Shown piece by piece: positions 35,574 to 44,642 of a stretch of 64,000 nt of DNA. Origin of the DNA: Halarcobacter sp. (GTDB taxonomy: Bacteria > Campylobacterota > Campylobacteria > Campylobacterales > Arcobacteraceae); the NCBI RefSeq assembly GCF_963676935.1, contig NZ_OY781470.1, positions 1,894,680 to 1,958,679 on the forward strand, in the 5' to 3' direction. The notes below the pieces were generated by a model that worked only from the letters and a program-made list of their open reading frames with translations, did not search any database and was not told the origin of the DNA. Numbering within the stretch: the first letter of the stretch is position 1; each line of letters opens with the position of its first letter. Made by a program: the position numbers and the translations under genes.

Positions 35574-37460
35574 TTAATACTTTAACCACTCTTCAAAACT
35601 GGCATCACTTGGCATTCGCCAATCTGCCCTTGGGCTTAGACTAATAGTTCCAACTTTCACACCATCTGGCATAGCATTTCTTTTGAACTGTTGAGTAAAA
35701 AATCTTTTTATAAAAATATCAAGCCATTTTTTAATCTCATCTTTTGAATACTCTTCAAAAGCAATATCGGCTAAAAATAGTATTTTTGATGGTTTTGCAC
35801 CATATCTTATAAAATGATATAAGAAAAAGTCATGTAGTTCATATGGTCCAATTATACTCTGTGTTTCTTGTGAAATTTTATCACTATCAGGGGGAAGAAG
35901 TTCAGGTGAGATAGGTGTATTTAAAATATCTATTAAAACCTCTTTAATATCACTCTTATAAGTAAAATACTCAACAAGATATGAGATAAGAGTTTTTGGA
36001 ATCCCACTGTTTAAAGAGTACATACTCATATGGTCTCCATTGTAAGTGCACCAACCAAGTGCTATCTCACTTAAATCCCCTGTTCCTATAACTATTGCAC
36101 CCTCTTTATTGGCTAAATTCATAAGAATAGATGTTCTTGCCCTTGCTTGAACATTTTCATAGGTTACATCATGAATATCTTTATCATGCCCTAAAGCCTC
36201 AAACTCTTTTAAAGATATTTCAGAAATTGGTATCTCTTTTATAGTTACCCCTAAAGCTTCACATAGTTTTATTGCATTTGATTTTGTTCTACTTGTGGTT
36301 CCAAAACCTGGCATAGTAATAGCAATAATCCCTTTTACATCTAAGTTTAAAATCTCAAAGGCTTTATAAGTAGCTAATAAAGCTAAGGTAGAATCTAAAC
36401 CTCCTGAGATACCAAGAACTACTTTTTTTAAGTTTATATGAGTTAATCTTTTGATTAATCCATGGGCTTGAATATTTGTAATCTCTTCACAAACCTCTTG
36501 TTTCATCTTCTCATTTGATGGTATAAAAGGGTGTTTGTCTATATATCTATCCAATTTTGATATCTTTGGTGTTGAGTTAATTTTTATGATTCTAACTTCA
36601 CTTGGAATACTATCTCCAAAATATGATTCGTGATTTCTTAGCCAAATAAGTTTTTCAAGGTCTATATCTGCCCTTATTGTTTGATTTTCTAAAGCAAATC
36701 TGTCACTTTTTGCAATTGTAGAACCATACTCACAAATCAAAGCATCTCCACCAAATATAGTATCAGAACTTGACTCCCCTACTCCACAAGAACTATAAAC
36801 ATAAGCACAAACCAATCTTGCACTTTGTGTTTTTACTAACTCTTGCCTATATGAAGATTTTCCAACAAGTTCATTACTTGCTGAAAGATTAAAAATCATA
36901 TTTGCACCATTTATCGCCATTTGATTACTTGGAGGTAAAATTGACCATAAATCCTCACAAATCTCTATTCCAAAAGTTATATTATTTTCATCTGAAAATA
37001 ATAAATCAACTCCAAAAGGGATCTCTTGATTTAGAAGTTTTAATGTTTTTGATTTAATTCTAAGCCCTGATTGAAAATATCTTTTTTCATAAAATTCATT
37101 TTTATTTGGAAGATAGCTTTTGGGAACTATCCCTAAAATAGTTCCATCTTGTATTACTGCTGCACAATTATAAAGTCTATGTTCAAAAGAAACTACTATT
37201 CCAACAATTGCTATAGTTGATATCCCTTTACTTTTTTCTAACAATTTATCTAGTGCTTTATATTGAGAATCTAATAAGTTTTGATTTAAAAAAAGATCGC
37301 CCACTGTATATCCAGTGATACAAAGTTCAGGGAAAAGTACAATTGAACTTTCATTTTTGTTTTCTTGTTCAAATATTTTGATTATCTCTTGGATATTTTT
37401 ATCTGTATTTGCAATCTGTACTTTTGGAACACTTGAAGCTACCCTATAAAAACCATACAT
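35574..37460 (-). CDS. nadE: Glutamine-dependent NAD+ synthase
   Basis: The enzyme completes NAD+ synthesis by amidating nicotinate adenine dinucleotide. It has 628 aa. The N-terminal nitrilase-type glutaminase (about 1-290) has the catalytic Glu in LFPELCITGY near 45, a Lys in VPKSYLPN, and the Cys in GIEICEDLW near 170. The C-terminal synthetase has the P-loop SGGLDSTLAL near 353 and later GTGDLSEIALGWCTYNGDH. The length matches two-domain NadE. It has its own -10 box (37498-37503), and a small RNA-like transcription unit ends about 110 bp upstream. Confidence 0.95.
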   Translation of the reverse strand: MYGFYRVASSVPKVQIANTDKNIQEIIKIFEQENKNESSIVLFPELCITGYTVGDLFLNQNLLDSQYKALDKLLEKSKGISTIAIVGIVVSFEHRLYNCAAVIQDGTILGIVPKSYLPNKNEFYEKRYFQSGLRIKSKTLKLLNQEIPFGVDLLFSDENNITFGIEICEDLWSILPPSNQMAINGANMIFNLSASNELVGKSSYRQELVKTQSARLVCAYVYSSCGVGESSSDTIFGGDALICEYGSTIAKSDRFALENQTIRADIDLEKLIWLRNHESYFGDSIPSEVRIIKINSTPKISKLDRYIDKHPFIPSNEKMKQEVCEEITNIQAHGLIKRLTHINLKKVVLGISGGLDSTLALLATYKAFEILNLDVKGIIAITMPGFGTTSRTKSNAIKLCEALGVTIKEIPISEISLKEFEALGHDKDIHDVTYENVQARARTSILMNLANKEGAIVIGTGDLSEIALGWCTYNGDHMSMYSLNSGIPKTLISYLVEYFTYKSDIKEVLIDILNTPISPELLPPDSDKISQETQSIIGPYELHDFFLYHFIRYGAKPSKILFLADIAFEEYSKDEIKKWLDIFIKRFFTQQFKRNAMPDGVKVGTISLSPRADWRMPSDASFEEWLKY

Positions 37461-37497
37461 CTTTTAGATTTTCCTCATTTTTAGTTTTATAAGATAG

Positions 37498-37503
37498 ATT
37501 ATA
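37498..37503 (-). promoter_or_regulatory. -10 box of nadE
   Basis: TATAAT on the minus strand, 38 bp before the nadE ATG and downstream of the terminator at 37570-37595. It shows that nadE does not need read-through from upstream. Confidence 0.5.
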
Positions 37504-37569
37504 TCCTTTGTTATTTTAATTAACTTAAAAAATATGGATTTTGTTGTATAAATTGAAATAATAAGGCAT

Positions 37570-37671
37570 AAAAAAAGGCTCCTTTAGAGCCTTTTAAAAT
37601 TTCGGAGACTAAATGTTAAACTTCGCATATTTAACTTTACAAAAAGGATTCGCGTTTCCTTTACTTGTTAT
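37570..37671 (-). ncRNA. Candidate small RNA or orphan leader with three hairpins
   Basis: The unit has its own -10 box TATAAT (37678-37683, minus strand). Start of transcription is expected near 37670. Three hairpins follow: AAAGGA/TCCTTT (37643-37662) with a CGCGAA-containing loop; GTTAAA/TTTAAC (37615-37635) with a TGCGAAG loop; and an intrinsic terminator, a 9-bp stem at 37573-37595 ending in seven T. The total is about 100 nt. No ORF of note lies inside. It matches no RNA family I know (not tmRNA, SRP RNA or 6S). An attenuator leader for nadE is possible, but nadE has its own -10 box. Confidence 0.6.
37573..37595 (-). terminator. Intrinsic terminator of the small RNA unit
   Basis: AAAAGGCTC and GAGCCTTTT form a 9-bp stem with a 5-nt loop. 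On the minus strand it is followed by seven T residues, so it is oriented for minus-strand transcripts. Confidence 0.8.
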
Positions 37672-37739
37672 ATTAAAATTATAATCTACCTAAGTTAATA
37701 AAAGTGCAATAATATATTAATGAATAATTAACAAGAGAG

Positions 37740-37943
37740 TCAATCTTTTTTAGGAAATAACTTTTTTACATAAAAGTATATACTTATAGGAGCCACTACA
37801 AATAGGAGTATAAACGTGATTAAACCCATTTGAGTTTGTATAGAAATAAACATGATGATGGCATATATAAGCATTAAAATAATTCTATGATTTTTTTCAA
37901 GTTTGATATTTGAAAGTTTATTTATATATTTATTTATACTCAA
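37740..37943 (-). CDS. Small membrane protein, 67 aa, TTG start
   Basis: The family is not recognised. There are two hydrophobic helices (about 20-37 and 40-58), a basic N-terminus and a KKLFPKKD tail. The start codon is TTG, with AAGGA 6 nt upstream. It lies downstream of a 39-aa membrane miniprotein and a 100-aa protein on the same strand, probably a three-gene unit. Confidence 0.6.
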   Translation of the reverse strand: MSINKYINKLSNIKLEKNHRIILMLIYAIIMFISIQTQMGLITFILLFVVAPISIYFYVKKLFPKKD

Positions 37944-37982
37944 TTTTAATCCTTAATTTATTATACCATTTTTTTATGACAC

Positions 37983-38102
37983 CTATTTTAGTCTCTCTTT
38001 ATGAAAAGGGATTTTATTTTTTTGTGTCTTTTTCTCTTTAATATAACTATATGTAAAAATTAAAAAGATAAAAAAAACAAAATAAAAAACTATATCTAAC
38101 AT
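37983..38102 (-). CDS. Membrane miniprotein, 39 aa
   Basis: This ORF is short but well supported: the ATG at 38102 has AAGGA 5 nt upstream, and it starts 16 bp after the preceding gene. The protein begins MLDIVFYFVFFIFLIFTYSY (one membrane helix, residues 3-19) and has a basic tail of about 19 residues rich in Lys. It has no recognised family. Size and topology resemble small accessory subunits of membrane complexes, but no function can be assigned. Confidence 0.55.
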   Translation of the reverse strand: MLDIVFYFVFFIFLIFTYSYIKEKKTQKNKIPFHKERLK

Positions 38103-38118
38103 CTTTTTCCTTTTTTAT

Positions 38119-38421
38119 CTACTTACTTATAATCTCTTCAACAATATTAAGTTCATCAAACAAACCTTGTTTAAATTCTGTTTCATCCAAAGAAGATAAC
38201 TCTTTTTTCTGTTTTTGAATATGTTCTTTAAACTCTTCAATAAGATTTGCTTCCTTTTGTATATAATAAAAAACTAAATCATTGAGCCATTTTGCAGCAT
38301 TTATCCTACCCTTACGATAGTTATTAGATAGATGAATATCTATTTTATTAAATTTATAATAAGTCATATGTGAGTTAAGCGAATCACTTAACACTTCTAA
38401 TTTGGGTATAGATTTTTTCAT
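38119..38421 (-). CDS. Hypothetical protein, 100 aa, probably leaderless
   Basis: The family is not recognised. It is a charged, helical, cytoplasmic protein with a Glu/Lys-rich C-terminal half (about 55-100) that could form a coiled coil. There is no ribosome binding site. The -10 box TATAAT (38428-38433) ends 7 bp before the ATG, so the mRNA probably begins at the start codon. Two tandem TTRCATAWTGTAA sites lie directly upstream of the -10 box. Confidence 0.6.
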   Translation of the reverse strand: MKKSIPKLEVLSDSLNSHMTYYKFNKIDIHLSNNYRKGRINAAKWLNDLVFYYIQKEANLIEEFKEHIQKQKKELSSLDETEFKQGLFDELNIVEEIISK

Positions 38422-38442
38422 AAAAGAATTATACCATTAATA

Positions 38443-38473
38443 TTACATAATGTAAATAGATTGCATATTGTAA
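38443..38473. promoter_or_regulatory. Two tandem operator-like sites in a divergent gap
   Basis: TTACATAATGTAA (38443-38455, symmetric TTACAT/ATGTAA) and TTGCATATTGTAA (38461-38473) are 18 bp apart, on nearly the same helix face. They sit 10-45 bp upstream of the -10 box of the 38119-38421 gene and 65-100 bp from the divergent thioredoxin-like gene. Confidence 0.5.
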
Positions 38474-38539
38474 TATATAAATTTTAAATAAAACTTTTTC
38501 CTAAGTAATATTAAAAAAACCACAAGCTAAAATTGCATT

Positions 38540-39034
38540 ATGAATGAAAAAATAAAAAAATATATTAAAGAGATAGTTAAATACTCAATTTTTATAATAA
38601 TAGCCCTAAATATAGTTAGTTACTATAAATCGCAAGATTTAAATAAAGAAAATCTTCCCTATGACGCCTTTAAACTAATTGATGACAAAAGTTATACTTT
38701 AGATAAAGAAAAACCTACATTAGTTTACTTTTGGGCTACATGGTGCCCTATTTGTAAATTACAATCCCCAACAATAGATGAATTATCAAAGAATTATCAA
38801 GTTATTACAATAGCAAGTCAATCAGGAACAAAAGAACAGATACTAAAATATCTAAAAGAAAACAATCTAAACTTTAAAGTTGTAGATGATACTTACAATG
38901 ACTTTGCATATAGATTCAATGTAAAAGCCTACCCAACAACACTAATTTATGATAAAAATAAAAATCTTAAATTTACTGATGTTGGATATACTTCAAGTTT
39001 TAATCTAAAACTTAAATTGTGGTGGAGCAAGTAA
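38540..39034 (+). CDS. Membrane-anchored TlpA/ScsD-like thioredoxin-fold protein
   Basis: The protein has 164 aa. One N-terminal membrane helix (about 13-28) anchors a periplasmic thioredoxin domain. The active site is FWATWCPICKLQ with C69 and C72, and the cis-Pro loop is KAYPTTLIYD. CPIC is found in ScsD/TlpA-like disulfide oxidoreductases used in periplasmic thiol redox or cytochrome c maturation. No ribosome binding site is seen; TAAAAT (38528-38533) ends 6 nt before the ATG, so the mRNA is probably leaderless. It is convergent with the 39057 gene. Confidence 0.87.
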   Translation: MNEKIKKYIKEIVKYSIFIIIALNIVSYYKSQDLNKENLPYDAFKLIDDKSYTLDKEKPTLVYFWATWCPICKLQSPTIDELSKNYQVITIASQSGTKEQILKYLKENNLNFKVVDDTYNDFAYRFNVKAYPTTLIYDKNKNLKFTDVGYTSSFNLKLKLWWSK

Positions 39035-39056
39035 GATATTTTTTTATTAATAAATT

Positions 39057-39449
39057 TTATATCTCATCAAAATTTGCAAAAGCATTTTCAATACTTGGAA
39101 TACTCTTGTATGTTGTTTTTGTAAATCTCACATTTTTTGTTTTTAAATCACATATTGCAATTCTAAAACTAGAACCAATAAAGGGCTCTATAACACAGAT
39201 GATTTTATCTTCAACCTGTCTTGTTGTGTAAACTGTACCTTGTAAAGAATTAAAAAAATACTTTGGATAACTTAAGGGCGTTATTTCAACTACATCTATT
39301 GTTTCTTGATTTTCAAGAGTTTGTACTATATCCATAGCTTCTTCATAACTCTCAAACTGAATACACCAGTCATCAAAATGTTTGTTAAAATGTTCTAAAT
39401 CCTCATCTAGAAATCCACCTGCTAATGATTGTAAAGCATAAATTGACAC
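39057..39449 (-). CDS. Hypothetical protein, 130 aa, GTG start
   Basis: The family is not recognised. No signal peptide or membrane span; it is acidic and of mixed alpha/beta look. The start is GTG at 39449, with AAGG about 8 nt upstream. It is convergent with the thioredoxin-like gene, and the two stops are 22 bp apart. Confidence 0.6.
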   Translation of the reverse strand: MSIYALQSLAGGFLDEDLEHFNKHFDDWCIQFESYEEAMDIVQTLENQETIDVVEITPLSYPKYFFNSLQGTVYTTRQVEDKIICVIEPFIGSSFRIAICDLKTKNVRFTKTTYKSIPSIENAFANFDEI

Positions 39450-39502
39450 TAAAACACCTTCAAATATATTAATTAAGGGTTAATTTTAGCATAAATTTTA
39501 TT

Positions 39503-39991
39503 TCATGGACGAAAATAAGATATAAGCTCATACATAACTTCACTTTCTATTACTATGCATAGGTATAAAATAATTTCAAATTTAAATAAAATAGCAAGAT
39601 TTAATCTTTCATTTAAAAAAGTGAAATCTTTTTTTGAAATATCATAAGAATGCATAGAAAGACTATGGGTGACATTTTGTTTATACCAAGCTATATAGGC
39701 TTCTCTTTTATTTATATTTTTCTTAGAAATTATCTCATATAAAAAATAAACATGAAGAATAGATATAAAAAATGAGCTCACTAAAAATATATTCTCTTGC
39801 AAATAATAAATTAAAATAATAAAAAAAGGATAAGTTATTAGGAAGCAACTGATTTTCTTGTGATTATGGTAAATATAATTTATAAAAAAATACTTGGAAC
39901 CTAAGTTATTTAAAATATTTTTTTTAAAAATCAATACATTTATGTAAATCACGACTAATGTAATGACATGTAAATGAAGCAAAGAAACCAT
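39503..39991 (-). CDS. Hypothetical membrane protein, 162 aa
   Basis: The family is not recognised. Four hydrophobic segments are visible (about 5-22, 48-64, 68-88 and 135-152), with a hydrophilic stretch at about 92-130 between the third and fourth. A strong ribosome binding site (GGAGGG) precedes the ATG. It may be lineage-specific. No operon partner is close. Confidence 0.6.
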   Translation of the reverse strand: MVSLLHLHVITLVVIYINVLIFKKNILNNLGSKYFFINYIYHNHKKISCFLITYPFFIILIYYLQENIFLVSSFFISILHVYFLYEIISKKNINKREAYIAWYKQNVTHSLSMHSYDISKKDFTFLNERLNLAILFKFEIILYLCIVIESEVMYELISYFRP

Positions 39992-40212
39992 TATAATCCC
40001 TCCAATTCACCCAATAAAAAAACATCCTTTCAAAATTTATCTTAGTTGTATTTAATAATAAGTTAAAAATTTAATATAGATAATAGTTTAAGTAACACTT
40101 TTATTTATGATTATTTTTTACTTAATAAATATTTTTAAATCATATTTTTTCTATACCTTTCAAGTACTTATGTTAAAAGTCTAAATATATAAAAATTAAT
40201 GGATTATAAAAA

Positions 40213-41892
40213 ATGAAAGAAAAAATACAAACATTTGAAGAACTTACAAAATATACTAACTATTCTTTTATAGAAAAGCTTAATAGAGACCCTGATGAAA
40301 AAAATAATTCAGACAATAAATTTCCTAGAGAGGTGTTTTCTGGACACTATGTAAATGTGAAGCCAACTGCTTTAAAAGAACCAATATATATTTCACATAG
40401 TAAAATTTTTTTTGAAGAATTGAGTTTTGATGAAACTTTAATTAAATCTGAAGATTTTACAAAGATGTTTTCTGGTGATATTTCAAATCTACCTGAACAA
40501 ATAAGAGATACAGGTTGGGCAACGGGATATGCACTTTCTATTTATGGTACAGAATATTATGCCCAATGCCCTTTTCAAACAGGAAATGGCTATGGAGATG
40601 GACGAGCAATCTCAGTTTTAGAAGCAGTTTTAAATGGCAAAAGATGGGAGTTTCAACTAAAAGGAGCAGGTCGAACCCCTTATTGTAGAGGTGCAGATGG
40701 ACGTGCAGTTTTAAGATCAAGTGTTAGGGAGTTTTTAGCCCAAGAGCATATGTATAAACTAAGAATCCCTACATCTAGGTCTTTGACTCTTTTCACTTCT
40801 AAAAAAGAGCAAGTAAGTAGACCTTGGTTTAGAGATAATTCTTACTCAAAAGACCCTGAGCTTATGATAGAAGAAGATGTGGCAATTACAACAAGAGTTG
40901 CCCCATCTTTTATACGTGTTGGACAACTTGAACTTTTTGGAAGAAGAGCTAGAAAAGATGAACATCCAGATGCTTTAAAAGAGTTGGAGATGCTTGTGTT
41001 ACATCTAATTGATAGAGAATATAGTGAAATAATCAATCAAGAATTAAGCCTAAAAGAGAAAGTATTACTTTTAGCAAAAAACTATCAAGATAGACTAACT
41101 TCACTTGTGGCAAACTGGATAAGAGTAGGATATTGTCAAGGTAATTTCAACAGTGATAACTGTGCGGCAGGTGGATTTACTTTAGATTATGGACCTTTTG
41201 GATTTATTGATATGTTTGATCCAAACTATCAACCATGGACTGGTGGAGGGATGCATTTTTCATTTTTCAATCAACCCCAAGCAGCTCAAAAAAACTTTAA
41301 ATCATTTTGCAGTGCCTTAAAACCTTTACTTAAATCTACACCTGATAGTTTAAAACAATTGGAAAGTATTGAAAACGATTTCGCAAATATAATGCAATCA
41401 AAGATAGAAAAGATGTGGGCTTCAAAACTAGGACTTGATAAATTTGATTTTGAAATATTTAATGAGTTAATCAATCTTTTAATGGAAAATCCTATTGACT
41501 ATACTATATTTTTTAGAGAGTTATCAAATATCCCTGAAGATATAAATGGTATATCAAAATCTTTTTATGATAATAGTTTTGAAAAGGAAAATATAAAATC
41601 AGCATGGAATAAATGGTTAAAAAATTGGAAAGAAAAATTAGATGAAGATTTAAAAACTGTTTCAATAAATATGAAACAAACAAATCCAAAATATACATTA
41701 AGAGAATGGCATCTAGTAACAGCATATCAAAATGCCGAAAATGGAAACTATGATTTAATTCAAGAGTTACAAGAAATCATGACTAATCCATATGACGAAC
41801 AAACAAAAGAGATAGAAGAAAAATATTATAGAAAAAAACCAACAGACTTTTTTGGAATAGCTGGGATATCTCACGTGAGTTGCTCTTCATAA
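40213..41892 (+). CDS. selO: SelO-family protein adenylyltransferase (YdiU)
   Basis: This pseudokinase-fold enzyme transfers AMP to protein Ser/Thr/Tyr residues in the oxidative stress response. It has 559 aa. The nucleotide-binding segment is [15 protein letters not shown] (about 122-136), followed by [18 protein letters not shown] and [12 protein letters not shown]. Later, [16 protein letters not shown] and GFIDMFDP form the metal site. The C-terminus ends SHVSCSS, so the position that is selenocysteine in animal SelO is a plain cysteine here. The ribosome binding site is weak. Confidence 0.93.
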   Translation: MKEKIQTFEELTKYTNYSFIEKLNRDPDEKNNSDNKFPREVFSGHYVNVKPTALKEPIYISHSKIFFEELSFDETLIKSEDFTKMFSGDISNLPEQIRDTGWATGYALSIYGTEYYAQCPFQTGNGYGDGRAISVLEAVLNGKRWEFQLKGAGRTPYCRGADGRAVLRSSVREFLAQEHMYKLRIPTSRSLTLFTSKKEQVSRPWFRDNSYSKDPELMIEEDVAITTRVAPSFIRVGQLELFGRRARKDEHPDALKELEMLVLHLIDREYSEIINQELSLKEKVLLLAKNYQDRLTSLVANWIRVGYCQGNFNSDNCAAGGFTLDYGPFGFIDMFDPNYQPWTGGGMHFSFFNQPQAAQKNFKSFCSALKPLLKSTPDSLKQLESIENDFANIMQSKIEKMWASKLGLDKFDFEIFNELINLLMENPIDYTIFFRELSNIPEDINGISKSFYDNSFEKENIKSAWNKWLKNWKEKLDEDLKTVSINMKQTNPKYTLREWHLVTAYQNAENGNYDLIQELQEIMTNPYDEQTKEIEEKYYRKKPTDFFGIAGISHVSCSS

Positions 41893-41992
41893 ACAAAAAT
41901 GTTTAAATTTTAAACTTTTTTGTTACTTTCTGGTGACTATCTTGTTATATCATTTTATTATTATTTGTATTATAAAAAATATGGGGATTAAA

Positions 41993-42199
41993 ATGATTGG
42001 AAGCAAATATAAAGCTACATTTCAAGATAACAATGTAGTAGTTAAGTTCAGTGATAAAGTAATCAAATATGAAGTTGATAGTAATGAAATGGCACAAGGT
42101 GTTTCAAACCTATTTAATAGACAATGTGTACTAGAAATATCAGAGATTTGGGATACAATTTTTGAATCAATAAATCAATATAAAAAACAAATCGCGTAA
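41993..42199 (+). CDS. Hypothetical small protein, 68 aa
   Basis: The family is not recognised. I place the start at 41993 (MIGSKYKATF) because GGGGAT lies 6 nt upstream. A longer frame from 41933 would add an unlikely hydrophobic head that overlaps the promoter region. The protein looks like a small beta-rich fold followed by a helix, cytoplasmic. A hairpin terminator follows at 42224-42255. Confidence 0.55.
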   Translation: MIGSKYKATFQDNNVVVKFSDKVIKYEVDSNEMAQGVSNLFNRQCVLEISEIWDTIFESINQYKKQIA

Positions 42200-42223
42200 G
42201 CGTTAATAAAAATTTTAATAAAC

Positions 42224-42255
42224 ATAAAGATATAGTATAACAACTATGTCTTTAT
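42224..42255 (+). terminator. Hairpin after the 68-aa gene
   Basis: ATAAAGATATAG and CTATGTCTTTAT pair over 12 positions (one G-T) with an 8-nt loop. The downstream T-run is poor. Confidence 0.45.
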
Positions 42256-42369
42256 CTTACAAACTCTTTTTCTATAAATTAAACAATATATCGACGACTA
42301 AAAAAACTTGTTAAATAACTTCAAATTTAAAACTATCCTCACTTTATAAACCTATAACCCATCATACCG

Positions 42370-42375
42370 TATAAT
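42370..42375 (+). promoter_or_regulatory. -10 box of the ABC-F gene
   Basis: TATAAT lies 32 bp before the ATG at 42408. The ribosome binding site (AAGAAG) is of medium quality. Confidence 0.45.
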
Positions 42376-42407
42376 CCCAAACTCAAAAAACATACAAAGA
42401 AGAATCC

Positions 42408-44129
42408 ATGATTGAATTAGTTAACATCTCAAAAAGTTATCCAACAAATGATTTATATAAAGATTTAAATCTTAGATTAAATGCCAAAGACAAAGTTGGT
42501 CTTGTGGGGCGAAATGGTACAGGTAAATCTACACTTTTTAAACTTATACTGGGTGAGGAACATCAAGATAGTGGAGAGATAAAACTGCCTAAAGCCTATA
42601 AAATAGGTGCTTTAAAACAGTATTTTGACTTCACTGAAAAAACTTTGATAAATGAAACAGCTCTTGCCTTAAGTGAAGAGGATAAATATGAAATTTATAA
42701 AGCTGAAAAGATACTTTTTGGTTTAGGTTTTACTATGGAGGATTTAGACAAAGATCCTAAATCTTTTTCAGGTGGTTATCAAATTAGAATTAACCTAGCT
42801 AAATTACTTTTAACTGAACCAAATATGCTTTTACTGGATGAGCCAACAAACTATTTGGATATTTTGTCTATTAGATGGCTAAAAGATTTTTTAAAAAACT
42901 TCCAAGGGGAAGTTATCCTAATCACTCATGATAGAGATTTTATGGATAGTGTTTGTACACATACTTTAGGAATAGTAAGAAAAAGTGCTTTTATGATTCA
43001 AGGTGGAACAAGAAAATTTTATGAACAAATTTTAGCAAATGAAGAGCACCATGAAAAACAAAAAATTGCCCAAGAGAAAAAGATAAAAGATTTAGAAGAG
43101 TTTATTGCTAAAAACAAAGCAAGGGCAGCAACAGCTACACTAGCTCAATCAAAAGTTAAAATCTTGGAGAAAATGGATATTTTAGAAGATTTGGATTATG
43201 ATGCAAATTTAAAGTTTGATTTTAACTATAAAGATTCTGCAGCTAAATTTTTGGTGGAAGTAAAAGATTTATCTTTTGGTTATACACCTGATAAAATTCT
43301 TTTCAAAGATATCACTTTTGCTTTATCAAGAGGTGAAACTATAGGAATCATAGGAAAAAATGGTAAAGGTAAATCAACTTTACTTAATACTATAGCAGGA
43401 GAGCTTGAGGCTTTAAGTGGTAGTGTAGATTTTCACTCATCTTGTGTATTTGGTCACTTTGGTCAAACAAATATCTCACATCTAAACCAAGAAAATACAA
43501 TCATGGATGAGATTTATAGTGTAAATCACAAACTACCAGAAGCAGTTATTAGAAGCATTTGTGGTCTTATGATGTTTAGTGGAGATAATGCAAAGAAAAA
43601 AATCTCACTTCTCTCAGGGGGAGAAAAATCAAGGGTAATGCTTGGTAAAATCATAGCCCAAGATGTAAACCTACTTTTCCTAGATGAGCCAACAAACCAC
43701 TTAGATATAGACTCTATAGATGCCCTTACAAATGCAATAAAAGCATTTCCTGGTTCTTGTATGATAGTTACTCACTCGGAAGAGTTATTAAGAGCTGTAT
43801 GTGATAGATTGATTGTATTTACAAATGATTCAGCTGACTATTTTAACGGAACTTATGATGAGTTCTTAGAAAAAATTGGTTGGGAAGATGATGCAGTTGA
43901 AGAAAAAAAAGTAGAAAAACCAAAAAGAAATAAAAAAGAGATAAAAAAACTAAGAGCAGCAATCGTAACCCAAAAAAGTCAAGCAACAAAACCTATTAGA
44001 ACAAGAATAGAAGAGATTGAAGCTTTAAATGGTGCAGAAAAAGCAAAATGTGAGCAAGAACTAAGAGAGTTACTAAAACAACTTGAAAAGTTAAATGATG
44101 AGTTTCAAAAAAAGCTAGATGAGATTTAA
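42408..44129 (+). CDS. ABC-F family ATPase (ribosome-associated)
   Basis: The protein has 573 aa and two ABC ATPase domains with no membrane domain. The first domain has Walker A GRNGTGKST (about 35-43), signature FSGGYQIR near 121 and Walker B LLLDEPTNYLD. The second has GKNGKGKST near 317, LSGGEKSR near 404 and LFLDEPTNHLD. An interdomain linker (about 210-260) and a charged C-terminal coiled coil (about 500-573) place it nearest the YheS/Uup branch. ABC-F proteins act on stalled or antibiotic-bound ribosomes. It starts 10 bp before the YgjP-like gene. Confidence 0.92.
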   Translation: MIELVNISKSYPTNDLYKDLNLRLNAKDKVGLVGRNGTGKSTLFKLILGEEHQDSGEIKLPKAYKIGALKQYFDFTEKTLINETALALSEEDKYEIYKAEKILFGLGFTMEDLDKDPKSFSGGYQIRINLAKLLLTEPNMLLLDEPTNYLDILSIRWLKDFLKNFQGEVILITHDRDFMDSVCTHTLGIVRKSAFMIQGGTRKFYEQILANEEHHEKQKIAQEKKIKDLEEFIAKNKARAATATLAQSKVKILEKMDILEDLDYDANLKFDFNYKDSAAKFLVEVKDLSFGYTPDKILFKDITFALSRGETIGIIGKNGKGKSTLLNTIAGELEALSGSVDFHSSCVFGHFGQTNISHLNQENTIMDEIYSVNHKLPEAVIRSICGLMMFSGDNAKKKISLLSGGEKSRVMLGKIIAQDVNLLFLDEPTNHLDIDSIDALTNAIKAFPGSCMIVTHSEELLRAVCDRLIVFTNDSADYFNGTYDEFLEKIGWEDDAVEEKKVEKPKRNKKEIKKLRAAIVTQKSQATKPIRTRIEEIEALNGAEKAKCEQELRELLKQLEKLNDEFQKKLDEI

Positions 44130-44138
44130 AATCTAAAA

Positions 44139-44642
44139 ATGAGTAAACTAAAATATCTAGCCCACTACCCAAAAGAGTATGTTTCGCAAATACAAAAACT
44201 ACTAGATGAAAAAAAGCTAGACAAATATCTACTAAGCAAATACAAAACTTGTCATGAATACAAAAGTGACAAGGCTTTGTATGAATATACAATAGATTTA
44301 AAAAATCAATTCCTAAAAAAATCTTTACCACTTAGCAAAGTAGTTTATGATGGAAAAATAAATGTAATAAATGATGCCTTAGGTTTACACACATTCATCT
44401 CAAGAGTTCAAGGTGGAAAACTAAAAAGCAAAAACGAAATAAGAATAGCCTCAATCTTCAAAAACGTACCCCAAGAGTTTCTACAAATGATTGTAGTGCA
44501 TGAATTAGCCCACATAAAAGAGAAACAACACGACAAAGCCTTTTATAAACTATGTACTTTTATGGAACCAAACTATCATCAGTATGAGTTTGATTTGAGA
44601 GTTTATCTTACTTATGTTGATAGGTTTGGGAAGTTGTATTAG
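44139..44642 (+). CDS. YgjP-like M48-family metal-dependent hydrolase
   Basis: The protein has 167 aa. The zinc site is VVHELAHIKEKQHDKAFYKL (HExxH near 121-125, third His about six residues later), as in the DUF45/YgjP group. The function in the family is unclear; a metalloprotease fold is assumed. It lies 9 bp after the ABC-F gene and probably shares its transcript. A decayed copy of this gene is found 5.9 kb away (about 50130-50548), across the accessory region. Confidence 0.85.
   Translation: MSKLKYLAHYPKEYVSQIQKLLDEKKLDKYLLSKYKTCHEYKSDKALYEYTIDLKNQFLKKSLPLSKVVYDGKINVINDALGLHTFISRVQGGKLKSKNEIRIASIFKNVPQEFLQMIVVHELAHIKEKQHDKAFYKLCTFMEPNYHQYEFDLRVYLTYVDRFGKLY

Noticed and set aside
37570-37671. 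tmRNA, SRP RNA or 6S RNA at the structured unit upstream of nadE
   Set aside because: It is too short for tmRNA or 6S, lacks the tag ORF and the CCA end, and lacks the SRP GGAA tetraloop with its conserved asymmetric loop.
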